15,021 nt of DNA from PVC group bacterium (GCA_003566475.1 PXDE01000373.1:1-15021), one strand, 5' to 3'; numbered from the stretch's first letter, positions 1-7,721 are shown. Numbers and translations: made by a program. Notes: generated by a model not told the origin, from the letters alone.

Positions 1-2064
1 ATCGACCCCGCCCGCCCCGAGACCGCCGCCAAGCACGAGCTGCTCAACCGCCGCGAGTTCCGCCAGGCCCTCTCCCTCGCCCTCAACCGCAAGGCCATCA
101 TCCGGGCCGAGTACAGCGGCCAGGGGGAGCCCGCCCAGATCGACCCCGGCCCCGACTCGCCCCACCACCACCCCCGCCTCTACCGGGCCTTCACCGAACA
201 CGACCCCGCCCGGGCCAGCGCCCTGCTCGACGGCCTCGGCCTGACCCGCCGCGACGGCGAGGGCATGCGCATGTTCCCCGACGGGCGGCGCATGACCTTC
301 TTCCTCCACGCCACCGACTACACGGGCAGCGGCCCGGTCCAGCTTCTGCTCGACGACTGGGCCGCCGTGGGCGTGCGGGTGATCCTGCGCGACCAGGCCC
401 GCACCCTCTGGCAGGCCCAGCAGAGCGCCTTCGACCACGACTTCTCCCTGTGGACCGGGGAGAGCGAGTTCGACCCCCTCGTCGAGTGGCGCAGCTTCGC
501 CCCCCGCGGTCTCCACTCTTTCCACGCCCCCGGCTTCGGGATCTGGTACAATCTGGGCGGGCATCTCGGCGACGAGCGGGCGGCCGAACGGCCCCAGGCC
601 ATCGAGCCCCCGCCCGACCATCCCGCCCGGCGGGCCATCGACCTCATCGAGGCCGCCCGGGCCGAGGTCGATGACGAGCGCCGGGCCGACCTCATCCGCG
701 AGCTGCTCGACCTCGCCGCCGACGAGCTGTGGCACATCAGCATCACCACCCCGCCCCCCCAGCTCGCGGTGGTGTCGCGCGACCTCCGAAACGTCCCCGA
801 GGTGGCCCTCACCGGCGCCGCCTACTCCACCCCGGCCAACGCTGCCCCCGAGACCTGGTGGCACGAGAACCCCGCCGACTCGCCCGGAGCCATCCGGCGC
901 CTCCAGGAGTCCATCCTCACCCCCGTGCTGGCCCCCCGGATGCAGGAGGAGCCGCCGGCCCGGGCCGGGCGGCTGCTGGTCTGGCTGTTCACGGCGGTGG
1001 GGCTCGCCTTCCTCGCCCTCATGGCCCTGCGCCACCCCTTCGTGGGCCGGCGGCTGGCCATCATGGTCCCCACCCTGGGGATCATCTCGGTCATCGTGTT
1101 CACCATCATCCAGCTCCCGCCCGGCGACTTCCTCACCGCCCGCATCCTCGAACTCGAGGCCCAGGGCGACGAGGGCTCGATCCGGGCCGTCGAGGATCTG
1201 AGGCAGCTCTTCCATACCGACGAGACGGTGGTGATGCGCTACGTGCGCTGGATGGGATTCCCGTGGTTCCTCAGCTTCGAATCCGCCGACCGGGGCCTGC
1301 TCCAGGGCCACCTCGGCCGGTCCATGGAGGACGGGCGGCTGGTCAACGACATCATCGGCGACCGCCTGCTCCTCACCTTCCTCATCTCCCTGTTCAGCAT
1401 CCTGTTCACCTGGGCCTTCGCCCTCCCCTCCGGCATCTATTCGGCGGTCAAGCAGTACTCCGTAGGCGACTATCTGCTGACCCTGCTCGGGTTCATCGGC
1501 ATGTGCATCCCCAGCTTCCTGCTCGCCCTCATCCTCATCCACCTGGGCCGGGTCTGGTTCGGGGTGAGCATCTCGGGCCTGTTCTCCCCCGAGTTCGCGG
1601 CCCAGCCGGAGTGGGACTGGCCCAAGGTCAAAGACCTGCTCCAGCACATCTGGGTGCCCGTGGTGGTGCTGGGGGTGGGCGGGACGGCCGGCATGATCCG
1701 CGTCATGCGGGCCAACCTGCTCGACGAGCTGCGCAAGCCCTATGTGGTCACCGCCCGGGCCAAGGGGGTGCGCCCGGTGAAGCTGCTCCTGAAGTACCCG
1801 GTGCGGATCGCCCTCAACCCCTTCCTGTCCGGCATCGGCGGCATCTTCCCCACCCTCATCTCCGGCGGGGCCATCGTGGCCATGGTGCTCAGCCTGCCCA
1901 CGGTGGGGCCGCTCATGCTCTCCGCGCTGATGGCCCAGGACATGTACCTGGCCGGGTCCATGCTCATGCTTCTGAGCACCCTCGGGGTGCTGGGCACCCT
2001 CATCAGCGACCTCCTCCTCCTCGCCGTGGATCCCCGCATCCGCATGGGGGACAGCAAGGCATGA
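1..2064 (+). CDS. Solute-binding domain fused to DppB-type ABC permease (5' partial)
   Basis: The reading frame is open from base 1, so the start lies outside the window; 687 residues are visible. Residues 1 to about 300 look like the C-terminal part of a family 5 extracellular solute-binding protein (RQALSLALNRKAII near residue 21, then the lobe ending in a PETWW-type tail). A helix at about 324-343 follows, then a DppB/OppB-type permease from about 350: first helix ending IIQLPPGDF, further helices at about 457-482, 492-516 and 550-565, and the cytoplasmic EAA-type coupling loop at about 572-600 with ARAKG at 586-590. The C-terminus DPRIRMG is typical of DppB relatives. The role inferred is import of peptides or similar solutes across the inner membrane. 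The binding protein is normally a separate gene, so the fusion is unusual. The extra helix would place the binding domain outside and the permease N-terminus inside. It overlaps the next gene by ATGA. Confidence 0.88.
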   Translation: MDPARPETAAKHELLNRREFRQALSLALNRKAIIRAEYSGQGEPAQIDPGPDSPHHHPRLYRAFTEHDPARASALLDGLGLTRRDGEGMRMFPDGRRMTFFLHATDYTGSGPVQLLLDDWAAVGVRVILRDQARTLWQAQQSAFDHDFSLWTGESEFDPLVEWRSFAPRGLHSFHAPGFGIWYNLGGHLGDERAAERPQAIEPPPDHPARRAIDLIEAARAEVDDERRADLIRELLDLAADELWHISITTPPPQLAVVSRDLRNVPEVALTGAAYSTPANAAPETWWHENPADSPGAIRRLQESILTPVLAPRMQEEPPARAGRLLVWLFTAVGLAFLALMALRHPFVGRRLAIMVPTLGIISVIVFTIIQLPPGDFLTARILELEAQGDEGSIRAVEDLRQLFHTDETVVMRYVRWMGFPWFLSFESADRGLLQGHLGRSMEDGRLVNDIIGDRLLLTFLISLFSILFTWAFALPSGIYSAVKQYSVGDYLLTLLGFIGMCIPSFLLALILIHLGRVWFGVSISGLFSPEFAAQPEWDWPKVKDLLQHIWVPVVVLGVGGTAGMIRVMRANLLDELRKPYVVTARAKGVRPVKLLLKYPVRIALNPFLSGIGGIFPTLISGGAIVAMVLSLPTVGPLMLSALMAQDMYLAGSMLMLLSTLGVLGTLISDLLLLAVDPRIRMGDSKA

Positions 2065-3314
2065 GCGATCCCGTCGTGCCCGCGCCTGAGGGTTCCCAGG
2101 CGCCCTCCGCCCCGTCCGCCGACCCCGAGTCGGCGCCCGGACTCCCCAATCCCCAATCCACAATCCAAAATCCAACATCCCTAGGGACGCTCTCCCAGTC
2201 CCAGCTCATCCGCCTGCGCTTCGCCAAGCACAAGGTGGCGGTGGTGGCCATGCGGGTGCTGGCCATCTTCTACCTGGCCGCCCTGTTCGCGGAGTTCCTC
2301 GCCCCCTACCCCATCAACTGGCGCGACCTCGACCACGCCTACTGCCCGCCCCAGCTCCCCCGGGTCTCCCTGCGCGAGGGGCTCTACGTGCATCCCATGG
2401 TCAGCCACGTCGATCCCATCACCCTCCGCCGTACCTACCACGAGGACCGCGACCGCCGGATCCCCCTGCGCCTGCTCGTGCGCGGGGCCCCGGTCCGCCT
2501 CTGGGGACGCATCCCCATCGAGCGCCGCCTGTTCGGCCCCGCCTGGAGCCCCGAGGATCTGGCCCGGGCCTCGGCCGCCGGCACCGACGCCCTCGACGCC
2601 ACGGGCGAGCCCATCCCCAGCTTCCACTTCCTGGGCGCCGACAAGTACGGGCGCGACCTGTTCAGCCGCCTCATCTACGGCTCGCGCATCTCCCTCTCCA
2701 TCGGCCTCGTCTCCGTGGGCATCACCTTCGTCCTGGGGCTGATCATCGGCGGCATCTCCGGCTACGTGGGGGGGCGCACCGACACCCTCATCCAGCGGGC
2801 CATCGAGATCATCAACGCCTTCCCCAGTCTCCCCCTGTGGCTGGCCCTCGGCGCGGTGCTCCCGCCCGACTGGCCCGCCCTCAAGGTCTATTTCGCCATC
2901 ACCGTGGTCCTGAGCCTGCTCAACTGGACGGGGCTGGCCCGGGTGGTCCGGGGGAAGATCCTGTCCCTGCGCGAGGAGGACTACGCGGTGGCCGCCCGGC
3001 TGCTCGGGGCCAACCACGGGCGCATCCTCTTCCGCCACCTCATGCCCGGCTTCGCCAGCCACATCATCGTCACCCTCACCCTCAGCGTGCCCGGGATGAT
3101 CCTGGGCGAGACCGCCCTGTCCTTCCTCGGCCTGGGCCTGCGCCCGCCCATCGTGAGCTGGGGGGTGATGCTCCAGGACTGCCTCAACATGCAGGCCGTG
3201 GCCAACTACCCCTGGCTGCTCGTCCCCGTCTTCCCCATCATCCTGGTGGTGCTCGCCTTCAACTTCTTCGGCGACGGCCTCCGCGACGCGGCTGACCCGT
3301 ATGGGGGGCGGTAG
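2061..3314 (+). CDS. DppC-type ABC transporter permease
   Basis: A 417-residue inner-membrane permease that should pair with the upstream fusion protein to form the translocation pore of an oligopeptide-type importer. The ATG lies in an ATGA overlap with the upstream stop. Residues 1-56 are a cytoplasmic, Pro/Ser-rich tail containing a repeat-derived stretch at about 28-40. The first helix is at about 59-81. A large extracytoplasmic insert of about 110 residues follows, containing VRLWGRIPIERRLFG, and then the family motif LGADKYGRDLFSRLIYGSR near 191-209. The remaining helices carry the EAA loop at about 303-320 (EEDYAVAARLLGAN). The C-terminus FNFFGDGLRDAADP is characteristic of DppC/OppC proteins. 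The insert with a Leu-Trp-Gly motif resembles a subgroup of YejE-like permeases as I remember them. The substrate cannot be told. No ATPase gene follows. Confidence 0.92.
   Translation: MSDPVVPAPEGSQAPSAPSADPESAPGLPNPQSTIQNPTSLGTLSQSQLIRLRFAKHKVAVVAMRVLAIFYLAALFAEFLAPYPINWRDLDHAYCPPQLPRVSLREGLYVHPMVSHVDPITLRRTYHEDRDRRIPLRLLVRGAPVRLWGRIPIERRLFGPAWSPEDLARASAAGTDALDATGEPIPSFHFLGADKYGRDLFSRLIYGSRISLSIGLVSVGITFVLGLIIGGISGYVGGRTDTLIQRAIEIINAFPSLPLWLALGAVLPPDWPALKVYFAITVVLSLLNWTGLARVVRGKILSLREEDYAVAARLLGANHGRILFRHLMPGFASHIIVTLTLSVPGMILGETALSFLGLGLRPPIVSWGVMLQDCLNMQAVANYPWLLVPVFPIILVVLAFNFFGDGLRDAADPYGGR
2144..2178 (+). repeat. Degenerate heptanucleotide tandem repeat inside the permease gene
   Basis: Five contiguous 7-base units fit CCNNNAT: CCCCAAT, CCCCAAT, CCACAAT, CCAAAAT, CCAACAT. 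The tract is clearly AT-richer than the surrounding GC-rich gene. As 7 is not a multiple of 3, it reads through different codon phases and encodes an Asn/Gln/Ser/Pro-rich linker in the cytoplasmic N-terminal tail. It resembles the short tandemly repeated heptamer families known from cyanobacteria and other bacteria. The tract length is readable directly; the family assignment is inference. Confidence 0.7.
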
Positions 3315-3361
3315 GTCCGGCCGGGCCAGGGCCCACGCATCCCTGTCGGCCGTGATCCCGC

Positions 3362-3393
3362 TTGACCCGCAGGGCCTCCCGACCCATTTTACT
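3362..3393 (+). promoter_or_regulatory. Possible promoter for the two-gene ImmA-like module
   Basis: In the 130-base gap before the start at 3445, TTGACC (3362-3367) matches five of six bases of a sigma-70 -35 box. An AT-rich patch CATTTTACT (3385-3393) lies at -10 distance, but its best hexamers are weak (CATTTT at 17-base spacing, TTTACT at 20). It is the only AT-rich island in the gap. This is suggestive only. Confidence 0.25.
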
Positions 3394-3444
3394 CTGCCGT
3401 GCTGGCCTCCCGACACCCGGTCCTGTGCGAAGGCAAGTTGTCCC

Positions 3445-3831
3445 ATGAGAGCTCCGAAGCGACACCGTCCCCCTCCCCGAGCCATCGTCCCACCGCCTGC
3501 GGGCGTCGATCTCGATGCCGTGGCGAGTCGGGTCCGCTATGTCGGCAGTCCTGAGCATAAGGACACTCCATCCTTCGCCGGCGCCCCCCGCCCCCGGCTC
3601 GCGGACGCGTCGGTCTGCGACCCCGCCCTGGCGGATCGGCAGGCGGACATCACCCGGTGGCTCCAGGAGGCTATCCGCAGGGGACACACCGGTCCCTGGG
3701 AGGGAGATTTCCCGAAGTACGTTTGGACCCGTCAGCAGGATTCCGTGTACATCGGACGCCTGGTCAATCGCGGGAACGGAGAGTACAAGGGCTACGAGCT
3801 GGAGCGGCACGAATGGCCGAAGGGGATATGA
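3445..3831 (+). CDS. Small conserved hypothetical, partner of the ImmA/IrrE-like gene
   Basis: A 128-residue protein. ATG 3445 is preferred over the open frame upstream because a GAAGG lies 11 bases before it and the preceding residues look non-coding. After a basic, proline-rich N-terminus comes a compact segment with RYVGSPEHKDTPSFAG near residue 30, a Cys-Asp-Pro element, a helix with WLQEAIRRG, and a C-terminal strand-rich segment with FPKYVW, VYIGRLVN, GEYKGYEL and a terminal EWPKGI. No catalytic motif, signal peptide or membrane segment is seen. I recall similar small hypotheticals beside ImmA/IrrE-like genes but know no function. The stop overlaps the next start by ATGA, so the two are surely cotranslated. 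A toxin, adaptor or substrate role is possible but unsupported by sequence alone. Confidence 0.82.
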   Translation: MRAPKRHRPPPRAIVPPPAGVDLDAVASRVRYVGSPEHKDTPSFAGAPRPRLADASVCDPALADRQADITRWLQEAIRRGHTGPWEGDFPKYVWTRQQDSVYIGRLVNRGNGEYKGYELERHEWPKGI

Positions 3832-5153
3832 GCCGCCTCCGGTTCGAGTTCGACTGGCAGGATCCGCGGGGGGCCCGGGGACCGGAGATCCGGGCCACCT
3901 GGGCCCTGCTGAAGATCTACGTGGACGACATCGCGGTCACCCGGATCTACGACCCGCTGGGCCGGAGCCACCGGGAGGCCGTCTTCGGTCCTCTGTACCC
4001 GCTGGCTGAGTGGATCGCCACCCATTGGTGGTTCCTCGTCTCCGAGGTGGAGTGCCCGCGGACCGAGCGCCATGCGACCTATGCCGAACGGCATTCGATG
4101 CTCTACGCCCGGGAAGGGTATGCCCTCCCCGACCTGGAGATCTGCCCCGCCGGTGACGAGACGCTGCTGCGGTGGCGATCCACCCGGCAGTACCGCTCCC
4201 GGGTCCGGTTCGGCGAATCCGGCTCGGCCGTCCTCGACGCGGAGGAGGTTCGCGAGGCGCTGGCGGGCCTCGTAGCGACGGTGAAGCGTCGCCTCGACGG
4301 CCAGGGAATCGAAGGAACCCTGCTTCAGGAGGAATGGGAGGCCATTGACGAGGCCGACGACGAGGAACGCGATTTCTGCAAGCGGGTCGGCGCGATGGGC
4401 CTGGATCCCTATGCGCTGGACGATGACCGTCGCGCGCTGGTCCTCACCATCCATGAAAGCCTGCCCATGTCACTGGCCGAGGACTTCTTTCACCTGTCCG
4501 ACGTGGACCACCTGCAGCCCTGCCGCGACTTCCTGCTTCGCGTTCTCGAGGACATCCGACACCTGGACACGCCGATCCCGGAGCTTATCCGTCTTCGCGA
4601 AGAAGCGCCCAGGATCGGCGTCACGCCGTCCCGACCGTGGCAGCAAGGATGCGCCTTCGCCCGGGACTTGAGATGCTTGCTCGGACTCAACGGCCAGCCA
4701 CTGTCCGATATGGAGGGCATCGCCCGGTCCCTTCGCATCGAGCCCGGTTTGCTGCGACGGGCGATGCTGGACGCCAAGGAACCTCCCTTGCCCATCGACG
4801 GCCTTCAGGGACCGAGCCCCGACGGAAGTCCGGGCTTTCTGATCGCGGGCCGAAGCGAAACCTCCCGCCGCTTCACGTTCTGCCGGTCGTTGTTCGAATA
4901 CCTGACCGCCCCCGCCCCGGACTCGCCGACCCTGATTTCTCCGGCCAGGTCGGACCGCCAGAAGCGGAACCGGGCGTTCGCGGCGGAATTCCTGGCCCCG
5001 GCCCGAGAGATCGGACATCGCCTCGTCGGAACCACGGTGGACGAGGAGGAGATCGCCGAGCTGGCCGATGGATTCGGCGTGTCTCCCTGGGTCGTCACCT
5101 ACCAGATCCGGAACAACGAGCTGGCCACCGTAGTTCCTGCATACATGGACTGA
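3828..5153 (+). CDS. ImmA/IrrE-like protein with degenerate protease site
   Basis: A 441-residue soluble protein starting in an ATGA overlap, with AAGG four bases upstream. The N-terminal half (1 to about 220) is a domain I do not recognise, rich in Trp near 60-75. The C-terminal third resembles ImmA/IrrE (COG2856) metallopeptidases: at 348-357 the sequence runs RFTFCRSLFE where the family has RFTxAHExxH, and at 380-391 RNRAFAAEFLAP matches the ExNxFAAxLLMP helix. The tail at 407-430 (EEIAELADGFGVSPWVVTYQI) matches the helical element that closes this domain. Both zinc histidines, the catalytic Glu and the downstream Glu ligand are replaced by Arg353, Ser354, Glu357 and Arg380, so the protein is probably not a zinc protease. 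Active family members cleave phage or stress-response repressors; here a binding or sensing role is inferred. Confidence 0.8.
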   Translation: MSRLRFEFDWQDPRGARGPEIRATWALLKIYVDDIAVTRIYDPLGRSHREAVFGPLYPLAEWIATHWWFLVSEVECPRTERHATYAERHSMLYAREGYALPDLEICPAGDETLLRWRSTRQYRSRVRFGESGSAVLDAEEVREALAGLVATVKRRLDGQGIEGTLLQEEWEAIDEADDEERDFCKRVGAMGLDPYALDDDRRALVLTIHESLPMSLAEDFFHLSDVDHLQPCRDFLLRVLEDIRHLDTPIPELIRLREEAPRIGVTPSRPWQQGCAFARDLRCLLGLNGQPLSDMEGIARSLRIEPGLLRRAMLDAKEPPLPIDGLQGPSPDGSPGFLIAGRSETSRRFTFCRSLFEYLTAPAPDSPTLISPARSDRQKRNRAFAAEFLAPAREIGHRLVGTTVDEEEIAELADGFGVSPWVVTYQIRNNELATVVPAYMD

Positions 5154-5161
5154 CCTGCCCT

Positions 5162-5181
5162 GGCCACCCATGCGGGTGGCC
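5162..5181. terminator. Perfect hairpin between convergent genes
   Basis: GGCCACCC (5162-5169) and GGGTGGCC (5174-5181) form a perfect 8-bp GC-rich stem with the 4-base loop ATGC. It fills the 35-base gap between the stop of the ImmA-like gene (5153) and the stop of the MFS gene (5189, minus strand). Its position fits a bidirectional terminator. No T-run follows on either strand, so Rho-independent action is uncertain. Confidence 0.55.
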
Positions 5182-5188
5182 CGCGCCC

Positions 5189-6532
5189 TCAGCCCTCCCC
5201 GGCCGCCGGCCGGGCCCGGGCCTGGGCCTCGCGGGCGATGCGGCGGCCTTCCTCGACGTCGACCAGGGCCAGCAGGACCGCCCCCACCACGAAGAACAGG
5301 ACGATGGAGAGGATGCCCAGCCGGCTGGAGCCGGTGAGGCCGATGACCAGGGCGATGACCGCCGGCCCCACCATGCCCGCGAACTTGTCCATCACCCCGT
5401 AGAAGCCGAACAGCTCGCCCGACTTGTAGGCCGGGATGAGGCTCGCGTAGAGGGAGCGCGACAGGGCCTGGGTGCCCCCCTGGACCATGCCCACCAGGAA
5501 GGCCAGAATCCAGAAGTGCGCGGCCGTGGTCATGAAATATCCCAGGATGGCGATGCCGGTGTACACCGCCAGTCCCAGCAGAATGGCGGGCCGGGTGCCG
5601 ATCCGGCCGGCCAGCATCCCGGCCAGAAAGCTGAAGGGGACGCCCACGAACTGGACCATCACCACCGCCCCGATCATGTGCCCCTGCTCGATGCCGAGTT
5701 CGGCCCCGTACACCGTGGCCATGCGGATGATGGTCCCGATGCCGTCCCCGTAGATCAGGTAGGCGATCAGGAACAGCAGGGCGTGGCGGAAGCGGCCCAG
5801 GTTGCGGGCGGTGGCCGCGATGCGGCGGAGGGCGAACCGGACCACGCCGCGCTCGGCGACCTCGCCGGGGGCGAGGGAGACCGGGGCCTCCGGCACCCGC
5901 CGGAACAGGGGGATGGAGAAGCCGGCCCACCACACGGCCACGGCCAGGAACGAGAGCCGGGCCGGGAGGGTTCCCTCGGGCACCCCGAACCAGTCGGGCC
6001 GCTGGATCAGCACCAGGCAGAAGGAGAGCAGCAGGCCCGCGCCGATGTAGCCGATGGCGAAGGCGCCGGTGGACACCCGGTCCACCTCATGGGGCCGGGC
6101 GATGTGCGGCAGCAGCGCGTCGTAGAAGACCACGCTCCCGTTGGCCCCGATGTTGACCAGGATGAAGAAGACGAGCCCCAGAACCCAGTTCCCCTCCCGG
6201 ACCAGCACGAGCAGACCGGCCCCGGCCACCCCCAGCCCCAGGAACGCGGCCAGCAGCGGCTTCTTGATCGCGGCCCGGTCGGTGATCGCCCCCAGCAGCG
6301 GCGCGGCCACGGCCACGAGCACGATGCCCAGGGTGGTGGCGAGGGCGAAGTTCCGCGTGGCCACCGCATTGGGCAGATCCGCCGCCGCCACGTTCTGGTA
6401 GTAGATGGGGAACACCGTGGTGACGATCACCGCCCACATCCCGGTGATCGCCCACTCGTACATCGCCCACGCCCGCAGCTCCGGCCGGTGCAGCCCCAGA
6501 CGCTCGCTCAGCGGCGGTTTCTCTCCCCCCAT
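5189..6532 (-). CDS. MFS transporter, UMF1/Atg22-like family
   Basis: A 447-residue integral membrane protein with about twelve hydrophobic helices. The opening, LGLHRPELRAWAMYEWA followed by a helix ending in VFPIYYQ, is the hallmark of the UMF1 (Atg22-like) branch of the major facilitator superfamily. A cytoplasmic loop with LGAITDRAAIKKP follows helix 2, and a longer basic loop divides the two halves. SRSLYASLIP and GELFGFYGVMDKFAG in the second half are typical of this family. The substrate is unknown; amino-acid or metabolite export is only suggested by the fungal relatives. ATG 6532 is chosen because family similarity begins just after it and it starts four bases past the upstream stop. 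ATG 6562 would add ten Gly/Arg-rich residues and overlap that gene, but has a GAGG six bases upstream, so it remains possible. It probably shares a transcript with the small gene upstream. Confidence 0.88.
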   Translation of the reverse strand: MGGEKPPLSERLGLHRPELRAWAMYEWAITGMWAVIVTTVFPIYYQNVAAADLPNAVATRNFALATTLGIVLVAVAAPLLGAITDRAAIKKPLLAAFLGLGVAGAGLLVLVREGNWVLGLVFFILVNIGANGSVVFYDALLPHIARPHEVDRVSTGAFAIGYIGAGLLLSFCLVLIQRPDWFGVPEGTLPARLSFLAVAVWWAGFSIPLFRRVPEAPVSLAPGEVAERGVVRFALRRIAATARNLGRFRHALLFLIAYLIYGDGIGTIIRMATVYGAELGIEQGHMIGAVVMVQFVGVPFSFLAGMLAGRIGTRPAILLGLAVYTGIAILGYFMTTAAHFWILAFLVGMVQGGTQALSRSLYASLIPAYKSGELFGFYGVMDKFAGMVGPAVIALVIGLTGSSRLGILSIVLFFVVGAVLLALVDVEEGRRIAREAQARARPAAGEG

Positions 6533-6536
6533 GCCC

Positions 6537-6767
6537 CTACCCCGCCCCGTCGGGGCCGTCATCCATGGCCTCGGCCACGGCCTGAAATTCGTCGGGGGTG
6601 AGCCGCTCTAGGATGGCCTCGGTGCCGATTCGGCGGTAGCGGGTGAAGGCCTCGACCAGATCCTCCTTGGCCCGTCGGGGGCCTTTCACCCCCAGATCCT
6701 CCGCCAGTTCCCGGAGCCGGGTGGCGGTCAGCGTCTCCAGCACCATCCGCTTATTCAGGGTTCCCAT
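6537..6767 (-). CDS. Small SAP-like helical protein
   Basis: A 76-residue protein. ATG 6767 is supported by AGGA eight bases upstream; longer starts give low-complexity sequence. Residues 9-43 (VLETLTATRLRELAEDLGVK then KEDLVEAF) form the two-helix pattern of SAP or Rho-N-like nucleic-acid-binding domains: LxxLTxxxLxxLAxxLGV, a basic turn, then a Lys/Asp-Leu-Val helix. A second LTPDEFQAVAEAM helix begins a similar unit but the protein stops soon after, so it could be a remnant of a larger protein in which such units precede helicase or nuclease domains. The stop lies four bases from the likely MFS start. A DNA- or RNA-binding role is inferred from the fold pattern only. Confidence 0.65.
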   Translation of the reverse strand: MGTLNKRMVLETLTATRLRELAEDLGVKGPRRAKEDLVEAFTRYRRIGTEAILERLTPDEFQAVAEAMDDGPDGAG

Positions 6768-6917
6768 GCCCCGCATCCTAGCGGGCACGGGGCCGGGGGA
6801 GAAGCCCGGAAGGAAGCCAGGGGGCCCTTCGCATGGACCTGGCCTTCTTTGCTGGTCCGATGAGGGAAGAACGGGTACATGCATCGTCGGGGGCCAGATC
6901 CCTGCGTTGGAACTACC

Positions 6918-7721
6918 ATGGAAGCCGTCTACCTCAGTGCCACCCAGTTCGTGCGGGCGATGACAACCGGACGGACCCGGCCCTTGCTATTCGTGGCCGA
7001 GGATACCGATGGCAACGCCCATGAGGTCATCGTGAAGTTCCGCCGAGGCGACTTCACCCACAAAGGCCAGGTCGCCGAGCTGATCTCCGCGCTTCTCGCC
7101 TCTCGCCTGGGCCTCGCCGTTCCCACCCCCGCCATCGTGGAGGTTCCGGCGGCCTTTGCCGAGCTGGTTCCGGATTCTGCCGCCGATGCGGTTCGGGATG
7201 GCGGTGGCCCCAATTTCGGCTCGGTCCTGGTGGAACCCGGCCACACCACATGGCCTCAAGGAACCCCGATCAGGGGCCGATTGGTGGACCTCGCGGCCGA
7301 GGTGTTCGCCTTTGACCTTCTCGTCCAGAACCCCGACCGAAGGCGGGGCAACCCCAACCTGCTGGCCCGCTCCGAGTCTCTCGTCGTGATCGACCATGAT
7401 CAGGCTTTCAGCTTCCTCTATCTCCCCATGATCGGAGGGGCTGGGATGCCCTGGGAAGCAAAGGACCATGCCTCAGACTTCGGATATATGCGCAATCACC
7501 TGTTCTACAGCGAATTGCGGGGATCGAGGCCGAACCTTGGACCCTTCCTGACCCGGCTTCACGGCTTGCAGAAGGCCGATATCCGGGGTTTAGTTGACCA
7601 TGTACCCGAGGCGTGGCTTCCCGATGGGCACGACCTTTGCGGCCAGATTATCGACTATCTGGCCACGGCTGCAAAAAACGCGTCTGAATTCATCGCCATG
7701 GTGAGGCACTTGCTGGAATGA
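6918..7721 (+). CDS. HipA-like kinase-fold protein
   Basis: A 267-residue protein resembling the stand-alone HipA-like family often annotated HipA_2. ATG 6918 is chosen because family similarity starts there (AVYLSATQF) and GGA lies six bases upstream; ATG 6879 would add thirteen unlike residues. Kinase-like features visible are the conserved TTGRTRPLLF loop, the presumed ATP-binding Lys40 (VIVKF), the catalytic-loop stretch 133-148 with Asn138, Asp140, Arg141 and Asn145 (QNPDRRRGNPNL), and a metal-binding Asp159 or Asp161 (VIDHDQAF). HipA proper phosphorylates glutamyl-tRNA synthetase and is neutralised by HipB; no HipB-like gene is present. The target here is unknown. It overlaps the next gene by ATGA. 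Base composition is visibly less GC-rich than in the transport genes. Confidence 0.85.
   Translation: MEAVYLSATQFVRAMTTGRTRPLLFVAEDTDGNAHEVIVKFRRGDFTHKGQVAELISALLASRLGLAVPTPAIVEVPAAFAELVPDSAADAVRDGGGPNFGSVLVEPGHTTWPQGTPIRGRLVDLAAEVFAFDLLVQNPDRRRGNPNLLARSESLVVIDHDQAFSFLYLPMIGGAGMPWEAKDHASDFGYMRNHLFYSELRGSRPNLGPFLTRLHGLQKADIRGLVDHVPEAWLPDGHDLCGQIIDYLATAAKNASEFIAMVRHLLE

Noticed and set aside
729..2060. Upstream extension of the DppC-type reading frame
   Set aside because: Frame is open but overlaps the fusion gene and encodes Pro/His/Arg-rich noise; the ATG at 2061 with ATGA overlap is the natural start.
3315..3444. Coding sequence or small RNA in the gap after the DppC-type gene
   Set aside because: The open frame through it lacks coding character and no stable RNA fold or tRNA-like sequence is evident.
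2181..3485. Open frame of 434 codons on the minus strand
   Set aside because: Antisense to the DppC-type permease, low-complexity Gly/Asp/Glu/His-rich product without recognisable motif.
4470..6601. Long open frames on both strands crossing the ImmA-like and MFS genes
   Set aside because: They run across a gene boundary marked by two stops and a hairpin, and encode Arg/Pro/Gly/His-rich sequence typical of shadow frames.
6768..6917. Search for a promoter in the divergent gap between the SAP-like and HipA-like genes
   Set aside because: A promoter is expected but no convincing -35/-10 pair at proper spacing is visible; nothing is claimed.
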